Shown piece by piece: positions 18,011 to 26,318 of a DNA stretch of 64,000 nt; position 1 is the stretch's first letter; every line of letters starts with the position of its first letter. The stretch spans positions 1,446,721 to 1,510,720 of the forward strand of contig NZ_OZ032161.1 in NCBI RefSeq assembly GCF_964026575.1, read 5' to 3'. The notes below the pieces were generated by a model. It saw only the letters and a program-made list of their open reading frames with translations, was not told the origin of the DNA and ran no database searches. A program made the translations under genes and the position numbers. This stretch comes from Candidatus Tisiphia endosymbiont of Melanophora roralis. GTDB lineage: Bacteria; Pseudomonadota; Alphaproteobacteria; Rickettsiales; Rickettsiaceae.

Positions 18011-20309
18011 AGTCACCAACTGTACAAGTTTAAGTAGGTATAATAGTCCTCGATGTCATTCCAGCGTAGGCGGGAATGATATTAAGGGAAACAGGAATAG
18101 ACCTCTTTCGAAACTCGCTTATGCGCAAGGGTGTGAAGGAGACGCTTCACCTCGAACCGCAGCGTACTCTAATGTACGTGAGGATTCGAGTACAAACGTC
18201 GCGTACAAATCGCCAGCAGAAGTAGAGTTTCGAAAGAGGTCTAATGATATAAAAGGAAGCAGGAATAACACATTAGGGCTGTTATACCTACTTAAAACTT
18301 GCCCACTTGGTAAAGTCATAAAAATTTTTATACAATGTTGTTTGGTACTTTTTTCAAGCAAAGTTTTTGCTGGTTTTGGAGATCCGTGTCCATCAGCTAC
18401 ATTTGCAGTAGATGATTATCTAAGACAAAACACAGCTTACGGGCATCTTCTATATAGTATTGATATAACCGGTACTCCTAATGGGTGTGATGCAACTGAC
18501 CCACAATTTAAATTCTGTCTCAAAAATAAAGATGGTAGTCCTCTAGAGTGTAAAGTTATTACTCTTAATTTAAATGATTCTAAGCGTCTTAGTGAGTTAA
18601 GCACTGATAATAATCCTGATTTAGGTGGAAATACTTTATTAAAAGATATTATTTTAACAGTAAAAATTGTCGATAAAAGATTGTGCCTAGTCATGGCTAC
18701 CTCAAAAGGACAACTTCCACTAGCTTGTAAAAATACTACCACACCAGCTCCGGTAGCACCACCAGACGAACAATGCCGGAATATAGGTAAAACTTGTTGT
18801 ATGGGTACTACAAGGAGTCAGTCATTACTTAATTTTTCTGGCTTAGCTGTAGATTGTGTAAAGGAAACTCTTGATAAAGTTTTTTTTCGTTATAGTAGCT
18901 GTGATCCAAAAAATGATCAGATTAGTTTGACTGCCCTTAATCCTTTCTCAACCTTCCAAGAATCTTTGAAAATATCTATTAGGGCGGCGTTAATATTATA
19001 TGTTATGTTTTTTGCTGTTAATATGATTTTAAACAAAGAATATGGTAATTTAGATAAAATAGCATCTTTTGTTATGAAGCTAATAGTTGTCACTTATTTT
19101 GCTACAGGTCTTGGACCAGCGTATTTTAAGGGTGGAAAGGAAACTACCGAAAATGGTATGCTGCAGTATGGTTTACCATTACTCACGGAGCTTACTCCAC
19201 AATTTGCGCAAATAGTTTTTAATGCTGGTGGCTCTCGAGGATTATGTGAGTACGATACTAGTAAGTATAAAGATGGGTATAAGTTTTATGCACTTTGGGA
19301 TGCTGTTGATTGTAGGATAGGTTATTATTTGGGTATGGGGCTATATTACAACACAGAATCCGTTTTAAACGGTATTCCTAATGATGTGCCGGGTGGAACT
19401 AAAGGTACTGCTGTAAACTTTAAAAAACCTGGAAATGAAGCTCCGGATGCATTGAGAAAAGTGGGAGGATTCAGATTTTTTACTGTAATGTTTGGTTTAT
19501 TCTTATCTGGACAAATAATAATAGTAGCATCTGGAATAATATTTTCCGTAATATTTGTTTCAATAATTTTATATTTTATAACACACTATTTAGTATGTCT
19601 AGTTACCATATATGTCATGACCTATATTTCTCCTATATTTATTCCTATGGCTTTATTTACTAGAACCAAAGCGTATTTTGATGCATGGCTAAAAATTTGT
19701 ATATCTTGTGCAGTGCAGCCTGCAGTGGTAGCTGGTTTTATTGCCTTATTACTTACTATGTATGATTCGGCAATATACAAGAATTGTGAGTTTATGAGGC
19801 ATGACTATACGTATAGCAGTGATGCTCAGTTTAGTACTTTTGAGCTTAGATTACCAAATACTAATACTGAGGATTGTAAAAATAGTGCTGGATATAAATT
19901 ATTACGATATTATTCAGGGGAAGGTTGGGAGAAGCATCTTTTAATTCTTTTTCCAATTAAATCAATTGTTATAGATGTCGTATCACTATTAGTAGACTTA
20001 CTTTATGTATTAATTTTTTCAATTATTTTCTATTATTTTTCAAAATCAATTAGTCAATTTGCTGCCGAGCTTACTGGTGGTCCTATCATGGATTCTGTAA
20101 CAGCTAGTCCTACTAAGATAGTTGATATGGTTAAAAAAGGGGCAGAGTTTATTGCCGATGCTGCAAAAAGCTCCGGTGGAAAACCACCGCAGAAAAATCC
20201 TTTAGAAAAACCAAGGAAAGGAGGAGAAGAAGCAAAAGATTCAGGTGGGGGTGATAGTGGTGGCGGTAGTGAAGGTGGTATGAGTTCTGGAGGTGGTGGC
20301 GGTGGTTAA
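17988..20309 (+). CDS. rvhB6b: VirB6-family channel protein with in-frame palindromic element
   Basis: 773 residues as read. The VirB6 core lies at roughly residues 325-600 (SIRAALILYVMFFAVNMIL, VCLVTIYVMTYISPIFIPMALFTRTKAYFDAWLKICISCAVQP) and the end is Gly/Ser-rich. The start, ATG at 17988 or 17997, overlaps the end of rvhB6a. About 90 residues near the N-terminus (about 14-104) are encoded by palindromic DNA at 18025-18301; only after that comes a typical signal peptide (VIKIFIQCCLVLFSSKVFAG). No in-frame ATG lies between element and signal peptide, so the element must be translated if the protein is made this way. The alternative is a rare start such as CTG at about 18279. The frame stays open throughout the insert. 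Confidence 0.88.
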   Translation: MALMKIHKVTNCTSLSRYNSPRCHSSVGGNDIKGNRNRPLSKLAYAQGCEGDASPRTAAYSNVREDSSTNVAYKSPAEVEFRKRSNDIKGSRNNTLGLLYLLKTCPLGKVIKIFIQCCLVLFSSKVFAGFGDPCPSATFAVDDYLRQNTAYGHLLYSIDITGTPNGCDATDPQFKFCLKNKDGSPLECKVITLNLNDSKRLSELSTDNNPDLGGNTLLKDIILTVKIVDKRLCLVMATSKGQLPLACKNTTTPAPVAPPDEQCRNIGKTCCMGTTRSQSLLNFSGLAVDCVKETLDKVFFRYSSCDPKNDQISLTALNPFSTFQESLKISIRAALILYVMFFAVNMILNKEYGNLDKIASFVMKLIVVTYFATGLGPAYFKGGKETTENGMLQYGLPLLTELTPQFAQIVFNAGGSRGLCEYDTSKYKDGYKFYALWDAVDCRIGYYLGMGLYYNTESVLNGIPNDVPGGTKGTAVNFKKPGNEAPDALRKVGGFRFFTVMFGLFLSGQIIIVASGIIFSVIFVSIILYFITHYLVCLVTIYVMTYISPIFIPMALFTRTKAYFDAWLKICISCAVQPAVVAGFIALLLTMYDSAIYKNCEFMRHDYTYSSDAQFSTFELRLPNTNTEDCKNSAGYKLLRYYSGEGWEKHLLILFPIKSIVIDVVSLLVDLLYVLIFSIIFYYFSKSISQFAAELTGGPIMDSVTASPTKIVDMVKKGAEFIADAAKSSGGKPPQKNPLEKPRKGGEEAKDSGGGDSGGGSEGGMSSGGGGGG
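18025..18301 (+). repeat. Outer inverted-repeat element inside rvhB6b
   Basis: CAAGTTTAAGTAGGTATAATAG at the left is mirrored by CTGTTATACCTACTTAAAACTTG at the right with few mismatches. Inside lie the 144-bp element (18099-18242) and a CATTCCAGCGTAGGCGGGAATG hairpin at the left. A 25-base stretch (18076-18100 and 18244-18268, AATGATAT...CAGGAATA, three mismatches) flanks the inner element as direct repeats. The structure suggests one mobile palindrome nested in another. Confidence 0.75.
18099..18242 (+). repeat. 144-bp palindromic element, coding copy
   Basis: Ends are a perfect 18-bp inverted repeat: AGACCTCTTTCGAAACTC and GAGTTTCGAAAGAGGTCT. The second copy at 63129-63272 has the same length and about 90% identity by eye. 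Here the element is read in the frame of rvhB6b without a stop, giving 48 residues that include PLSKLAYAQGCEGDASPR. Behaviour matches that reported for Rickettsia palindromic elements, which insert in frame in genes; I cannot assign it to a named class. Confidence 0.85.
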
Positions 20310-20324
20310 CTTGGATATTATTGT

Positions 20325-23243
20325 ATGAAAGGAAATTTATCAAAACTCATAATGGTATTAGGCATAGCGGCTCTAGTGGTTAGCATTGTTATGGTATTAC
20401 TTGCGATGATAGGGTCAGTAAAAATTACCAATGGTTGCCTCCTTAGATATGATCAAGATGCAGAGGGAGGTAGTACTGATCGTATTACTAATACAATCAT
20501 GCTTAACGCAACAGCAAACTATACTGTTATTACCACAACAAAACCAGATGGTTCAATTGAAACTAAGTATGATCCTAAACATTATGGAGAATGGTTAAAT
20601 ACTAATCTAGCTGTTACAGATAAGCAGGATGTTAAGTTTAAAATAGAGGGCAACATAAGTCTTTGTAGAGCTTATATTCCAAAAAATAATATTCAACAAT
20701 CTTCAGATCTAGATACCAATAATAACATGGTTGCCATCCCTAGGATTGAAGAAACTAATGCAGAACCACTATCTTTAATTTTTGATGCTAAAACTGATGA
20801 ATGGCGAAATATAGCTGAATTGTTTATTAATGATCAGGTTATAGTATCAATTTTACCGGATCACAAAAAATTGCCGAATTTGCCAAATAATATGGCTAGT
20901 GTAAAAAATATCTTTAAGCTTGTTAAGCAAGATGGTGAATTTAAAAATTTTATAGAGACAGCAGATTGTTCAGAAGGCAAGAGAAAATACAGCCCATTAT
21001 GTGGTAGATATTCAATATATTCCGGACAGTATGTTGATAATTGTAAGTGGAATAGTAGTTATTATAATAAACAAACCAAATTTTGTCACCCAGCATGTAT
21101 TTCGTCACCGTGGGGATGTGATAAGGCAAGTTGCTTTTTTGATAGTGGTTGTTGTCCAAAAGAATGTTCTAAAGCAGGTGCATATATTAGTACATATAAA
21201 ACTGCTCCGGAAGTTTACAAAGAAGATAATAGTTATAGTTTTCCTTGGTCGGATGACTTCAATAAGTTATATTTTAATGCAGGGTTACGTTGTACTTATA
21301 CGGATAATGTTCCAACAGGTAACTGTCCTGACCCGGGTAATTATGATACCAAAGATGCCACTATAATAATGAGTGATACCTACCAAAAAAGTCAAAAACG
21401 TTTTTGGTACTCCGCCGATGGTCCAACAGGTTTATTATATAGAATGGATAATAGTGAGACCCCAACTAATGCTAAATCTTTAGGGACAGGCTATGAATTT
21501 GCTAAAATAATTGCTGGAAACAAAGATTATGATCCAATAAATAGTAGTCAAGATGCTAATATTAAATATCAAATCATTTATAACAAGACTCTAGCTGGTG
21601 TATCAAAGAGCTATTTACAATATCGTTTATGGTCAAAAGATGACAAATATACCAATAATACTGGTGGCTATGTCTTAAACATTAAGCAGACCAAATGTCG
21701 AAGAACTAATGGTGAGAGTTTTGATGATGTTGTGGCTGATCGTGGTAAAATACAATATTTAGTAGTACCATATGACGAAAATCCTAACACATCTAGTAAA
21801 TCCTATACAGCCAATAATATTAGTATGGATGATGCAGAAGGTAATGCGAAGATTACTGCGAATAATGATGGATATCTATGGATGAGAATTCTCAATAAAA
21901 AAGAGGATTATAAAGAAAGTTATGGTAGGTATCAAGTACAATTCTTTACCTCAGAAAAAGTTGGTAGTTTTACTTTAAATATTTTAACCCCTTTATTTGA
22001 GTTATTAAAAGATAAAATCAAGGGTGCAGCTGTGATGATTTTTAAGAACATGACTTGCTATGGTGGGGGAGTTACTACTTGTACTAACTTTTTTAACTAT
22101 ATAAAAGCCGTACTAATTCTTTACGTTATGTCATACGGAGCAATGTTTTTATTAGGTATGGTCAAAATCAACCAACAAGATTTGGTAATTAGGATAGCAA
22201 AAATCGCTATAGTTAGTGGGTTAATGAATGAAAGTACTTTTGAATTTTTCAATAATTATATATTTGATTTTGTAACTAATTTTTCAGATGGAATCATTTC
22301 CAATATGAGTGGCTATAGCATGTTTTCATCGACGAATAAGATAACAAATCCTTTCATGTTCCTAGATGCATTAATGAGTAAAATATTGTTCAGTAAAACT
22401 TTTGCTGGTCAAGTGCTTTCTTTAATCTCTATGGGTCTTAGTGGATTGATTTATTTTGTTATAGTATTTATTGCTACAATGATAGTAATCATCACCGCTC
22501 TTCGAGCCGTGGCAGTTTATATTATGGCATTTATGGCAATCGCTATATTAATTGGTGTAGCTCCATTGTTTCTTACGTTTATGCTATTTGATTTCACTAG
22601 ATATTTATTTGATAATTGGGTGAGGTTTACTTTTAAATATATGATAGAGCCAGTAATTTTAATGGCAGGAATTATTATACTTACTCAGCTATTTACAATT
22701 TACTTGGATTTTGCAACTGGTTATAGTGTGTGTTGGAAATGTGCTTTACCTATAAAAGTTCCATTCCCTGCTATCCCAGGTCTTCCTGCGATTTTCTCTA
22801 ATTTAGAGATTTTTTGTATCAATTGGTTTGTACCTTGGGGAATGGATTCTCGTTCTGGCATGATGGGTTTGAATATGCAACATTATATTGCATTAATTAT
22901 AATTGCTTATGGAATGTATGGTTATGTTGAATTTTCTGGAAAAATGGTGGCAAAGTTGACTAGTACCGCTGGACCTTCTGCTACATCTATGGGGCATGCA
23001 ATGTCATCGGCAATGGAACAAGGAGCTTTAAAAAAGGTTGGTTTAGATCAGGCATCTAGAGATACAATTAAGAAAGAAGCTGCCGGTAGATTAAAAGATA
23101 GGAATAAAGCAATCGATAAAGGGAATAAAGCTAGGTCAAAAAGTGATAAGGATAGTGATGGTAATAATAAGGATCAGAATCCAAGAAGTGGTGTTGAGAG
23201 TGATAGTGGTAATGAAAGTGCTTCTAATACGAATCCAAAATAA
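20325..23243 (+). CDS. rvhB6c: VirB6-family channel protein, third paralogue
   Basis: 972 residues. One N-terminal membrane helix (IMVLGIAALVVSIVMVLLAMIG) anchors a large periplasmic region of about 540 residues with a strongly cysteine-rich part around residues 215-285 (SPWGCDKASCFFDSGCCPKEC). The VirB6 core follows at about 590-880 (YIKAVLILYVMSYGAMFLLG, IAILIGVAPLFLTFMLFDFTRYLFDNWVRFTFKYM). A charged, repetitive cytoplasmic tail closes it. It begins 15 bases after rvhB6b. The cysteine pattern is complex enough to suggest several disulphides in the periplasm. Confidence 0.9.
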   Translation: MKGNLSKLIMVLGIAALVVSIVMVLLAMIGSVKITNGCLLRYDQDAEGGSTDRITNTIMLNATANYTVITTTKPDGSIETKYDPKHYGEWLNTNLAVTDKQDVKFKIEGNISLCRAYIPKNNIQQSSDLDTNNNMVAIPRIEETNAEPLSLIFDAKTDEWRNIAELFINDQVIVSILPDHKKLPNLPNNMASVKNIFKLVKQDGEFKNFIETADCSEGKRKYSPLCGRYSIYSGQYVDNCKWNSSYYNKQTKFCHPACISSPWGCDKASCFFDSGCCPKECSKAGAYISTYKTAPEVYKEDNSYSFPWSDDFNKLYFNAGLRCTYTDNVPTGNCPDPGNYDTKDATIIMSDTYQKSQKRFWYSADGPTGLLYRMDNSETPTNAKSLGTGYEFAKIIAGNKDYDPINSSQDANIKYQIIYNKTLAGVSKSYLQYRLWSKDDKYTNNTGGYVLNIKQTKCRRTNGESFDDVVADRGKIQYLVVPYDENPNTSSKSYTANNISMDDAEGNAKITANNDGYLWMRILNKKEDYKESYGRYQVQFFTSEKVGSFTLNILTPLFELLKDKIKGAAVMIFKNMTCYGGGVTTCTNFFNYIKAVLILYVMSYGAMFLLGMVKINQQDLVIRIAKIAIVSGLMNESTFEFFNNYIFDFVTNFSDGIISNMSGYSMFSSTNKITNPFMFLDALMSKILFSKTFAGQVLSLISMGLSGLIYFVIVFIATMIVIITALRAVAVYIMAFMAIAILIGVAPLFLTFMLFDFTRYLFDNWVRFTFKYMIEPVILMAGIIILTQLFTIYLDFATGYSVCWKCALPIKVPFPAIPGLPAIFSNLEIFCINWFVPWGMDSRSGMMGLNMQHYIALIIIAYGMYGYVEFSGKMVAKLTSTAGPSATSMGHAMSSAMEQGALKKVGLDQASRDTIKKEAAGRLKDRNKAIDKGNKARSKSDKDSDGNNKDQNPRSGVESDSGNESASNTNPK

Positions 23244-23257
23244 TAACTGAAAATGAA

Positions 23258-25981
23258 GTGAATAGGATGAGAAATTTCAGGTATCTAATTTTGTTGGTAG
23301 ATTTTCTACTTAAAGGGCAACTGTTTATTGCCTTAGTAGTCCTATTAGCCTGTAATCCTGTCAAAGCTGATGATAATGAGAAAGATGCTAAATTTGATTG
23401 GATGAGTTCGAGTTTAAGTGGACTTGCAGCTCTATTTTCAGCATGTCTAGAAGTACCAAAATTCAATAGTTTTCAAGAAGGTAGCATTTCTTTAGACCTT
23501 ACAAAACCAAATGAATGGAATTCTACTGGTAACTATGTCAAAAAAGATAAAGCCATTAAGTTTGACTGGAGTACTAGTGGAGCTGTAAGTAGTCCAAGAA
23601 GATACCGAGTGATGTACCGTATAGATCCAAGGTTCAATAGACCACAAATATTTATTAAAACTTTTAATTATTTAACTAAAAAATATGAAGCTACTAATTT
23701 TCCTAAATTTAAGGCAACTGATCCAACTAAAGATTATATAAGTTTGGCATTTAGCAAAATGCAGAATTATGTAGACTATTTTAATTTTGCTGAAAATCGT
23801 CAGAAGATTCGGGTAGAAAAAGGTGATGTAATAAATATAACTCTCACAGGAGCAGGAGATTTTTTTAGTGTAGCTACTGACGAAGATTTTTTAAAGTCAG
23901 AGCTTGACAATAATATATTAGGAGTCCCGTCACTTTATACAAATAGCAACCTTGATAATAAAATACTATATTCAACTGCAGAAAAATTGTGTGATTCTAT
24001 TGACCCCTCATCAAGGGATAAAGTGTGTCAGGATACTGGAGCAAATACGAAATACAAAGTGTTAGATAAGTTAGCATTAGTTGGTAAACCGTTAACCCAA
24101 GGCTCTATACAACAGATTATTATAACTTGTCCTGATTTTGCTAATGATAAAGATAACTCTCCAGTGTGCTTCTATGATCAAGGGAGAGGGATGAGGATAC
24201 TAGTAAATAACCAGATTATAAAGAGAGAAGCGGAAAGTTTTGTATATTCTAAATTTCTAAAAAAGAGTTTCTTATATTATAAATCTGATATTGCTGGAGA
24301 TTTAGATTTTTTAACTGATTGGTCAATCCAAGGCATGTTTACCTCCCTAGACAAACCTTTAATGAGTGATTGGACTACATTTTCTGATCTTGACAAACTT
24401 AATTCTTATATTAATGACTCTACTGTTGTAGACTTAAGTAGTAGTTTTTTACATTTTGGACGCTACATTATGATGGTAGAAGTAGGTAATGGTGATAAGA
24501 GTATTAGTGATGCACAACAAAAAGACATAGAAGTTGAATATATTATAATGAAAGATGGCGGTACACCACTTGCATCGCTAGTGGGTACACAAATCAACCA
24601 AGATTTTGCAACTGATGCTGACAAAGATGGCTATTTATGGGTTAGAGTAAAGAATCCTAATAAAGAGGTAATGGGAAAAATTAAGATAAATTATGCTAAT
24701 TATATGGGGAGTACTTGGTTCTCAGATATTGTATATAACGGAGCAGTTAAACCTATTACCAAGGAGTTTCATAAATTTACTATGAATTTTTATACTAAAC
24801 TAACTAAAAATGTAACATTACACCGAATCATAAAAGCTGCATTGATTCTTTATGTAATGATATATGCTTTAACCTTTTTAGCGGGTGCTATTCAAATAAC
24901 TGCCAAAGACTTATTAACGAGGATTATAAAAATAACTTTGATAGTTATCCTAATAGGAGATGATAGTTGGAACTTTTTCAATAATTACTTATTTAATGCC
25001 TTTATTAAGGGTACTGACTATCTAATGACCAATGTAGTAGGGCTTACTAGTTCTACAGCTAACATTTTTGGTTTTATTGATCCAATATTTGATAAATATA
25101 CCAATGGCAGATTTTGGGGGCTTTTATTTATACAATTACTCCAAATCCATAATGGTCTTACCCTTGTTGCTATCATGACTATTTATTCTCTGACGCTTTA
25201 TTTTAGAGCCATTTTGGAAGTTATCATAGGTTACGTTATAGCCTATATTGGTCTTGCGATTATGATATCTTTAGCACCATTATTCATAATTTTGGTACTA
25301 TTTGAGAAGACAAAAAGCATTTTCGATAACTGGTTATCTACTTTATTTAGTTATATGATGCAACCAACCATATTATTAATATTTTTTCTATTAATAGATC
25401 AGGTGATGTCTGAACAACTTTTAAAGATTGTGGTAAGAGCATGTTGGGATAGTACGTTCATCCCAATAGAGATAGGGTTAGATCTAACGCATATGAACAT
25501 ACCGATTAATTTTTCGTTTAAATTACCATTTTTACCTGGGATACCTTTCTTCGCACCGGATGTTACGGAAATTAATAATGCACAGGATTTATTAAATTCT
25601 ACTGGTACATTCTTGGTAATATTTACCAGTAGCTTGTTATTCTATGCTTATTGCCTAATGTGTTATGGACTTGTCGATTATGTGACTATAGTAGTTGCTC
25701 AATTGACCAACGTAACACCTGCAAGACAAGAGGGTGATTTCCAAAGGCCTGATAATCCTACAAAATCTATTATGCAGGATATGGAATCTGTGGCAAGACC
25801 AGTCAAGGATTTAGCTTTTGCTCCAGCTAGGATATTTAAGGATAAGGTTATAGATCAAAATTATAAAGCTAGGAAAAGTGATCCTGACGGCAAGAAAGAA
25901 TATACTGGCAAAATATTTGCCTCAAGAAATGATTCAGACACTGGTGGTGAAGCAGATGGTGGATCTAATAAAAAGGAATAA
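23258..25981 (+). CDS. rvhB6d: VirB6-family channel protein, fourth paralogue
   Basis: 907 residues from a GTG at 23258; the ATG at 23267 (MRNFRYLILL) is an equally plausible start. A signal sequence ending NPVKADD is followed by a periplasmic region of about 500 residues without the cysteine cluster of rvhB6c, then the VirB6 core (ALILYVMIYALTFLAGAIQ, LGLAIMISLAPLFIILVLFEKTKSIF-like segment, WLSTLFSYMMQPTILLIFF) at about residues 520-820. The tail is hydrophilic. It starts 14 bases after rvhB6c and is followed by a 337-base spacer full of hairpins, the only large gap in the operon. Confidence 0.9.
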   Translation: MNRMRNFRYLILLVDFLLKGQLFIALVVLLACNPVKADDNEKDAKFDWMSSSLSGLAALFSACLEVPKFNSFQEGSISLDLTKPNEWNSTGNYVKKDKAIKFDWSTSGAVSSPRRYRVMYRIDPRFNRPQIFIKTFNYLTKKYEATNFPKFKATDPTKDYISLAFSKMQNYVDYFNFAENRQKIRVEKGDVINITLTGAGDFFSVATDEDFLKSELDNNILGVPSLYTNSNLDNKILYSTAEKLCDSIDPSSRDKVCQDTGANTKYKVLDKLALVGKPLTQGSIQQIIITCPDFANDKDNSPVCFYDQGRGMRILVNNQIIKREAESFVYSKFLKKSFLYYKSDIAGDLDFLTDWSIQGMFTSLDKPLMSDWTTFSDLDKLNSYINDSTVVDLSSSFLHFGRYIMMVEVGNGDKSISDAQQKDIEVEYIIMKDGGTPLASLVGTQINQDFATDADKDGYLWVRVKNPNKEVMGKIKINYANYMGSTWFSDIVYNGAVKPITKEFHKFTMNFYTKLTKNVTLHRIIKAALILYVMIYALTFLAGAIQITAKDLLTRIIKITLIVILIGDDSWNFFNNYLFNAFIKGTDYLMTNVVGLTSSTANIFGFIDPIFDKYTNGRFWGLLFIQLLQIHNGLTLVAIMTIYSLTLYFRAILEVIIGYVIAYIGLAIMISLAPLFIILVLFEKTKSIFDNWLSTLFSYMMQPTILLIFFLLIDQVMSEQLLKIVVRACWDSTFIPIEIGLDLTHMNIPINFSFKLPFLPGIPFFAPDVTEINNAQDLLNSTGTFLVIFTSSLLFYAYCLMCYGLVDYVTIVVAQLTNVTPARQEGDFQRPDNPTKSIMQDMESVARPVKDLAFAPARIFKDKVIDQNYKARKSDPDGKKEYTGKIFASRNDSDTGGEADGGSNKKE

Positions 25982-25993
25982 TTACTATTTAAC

Positions 25994-26291
25994 CTGAATT
26001 CGATGTAACAAGTTACATCGAATTCAGTATTATATATAGAAACAATCAGGTTTGAAGCGGCTGCCCACCTGATTGTTAAAATATAATACTCCATTCAATA
26101 TGTGATTTTAATTATTAAAATCACATATTACCCCAATTCGGGATAAGAATTAGTTAATTCTTATCCCGAATTCGCGTATATTGAATGATGAAAAAAGTTA
26201 AAATGCACCCACGTCAGCCGCTTCAAGAGTGCATTTTTCCTTATAACAAAGCCAGTTCGATATAAGAATTAATAATTCTTATATCGAACTG
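25994..26291. repeat. Cluster of six hairpins between rvhB6d and rvhB6e
   Basis: Six palindromes: 25994-26027 (CTGAATTCGATGTAAC arms), 26041-26077 (stem AACAATCAGGT, loop TTGAAGCGGCTGCCC), 26097-26129 (AATATGTGATTTTAA arms), 26135-26172 (AATTCGGGATAAGAATTA arms), 26200-26237 (stem AAAATGCAC, loop with CAGCCGCTTCAAG) and 26253-26291 (CAGTTCGATATAAGAATTA arms). Type and order resemble the cluster before maeB. Being in the middle of an operon, the array could affect mRNA processing or attenuate rvhB6e. Confidence 0.87.
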
Positions 26292-26318
26292 AGGTTATTT
26301 AAGCCTAGGTTTCTATAA

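Noticed and set aside
20149-20343. Histidine-rich open frame antisense to the end of rvhB6b
   Set aside because: A shadow of the GGT/GGC-rich glycine tail of rvhB6b on the opposite strand.
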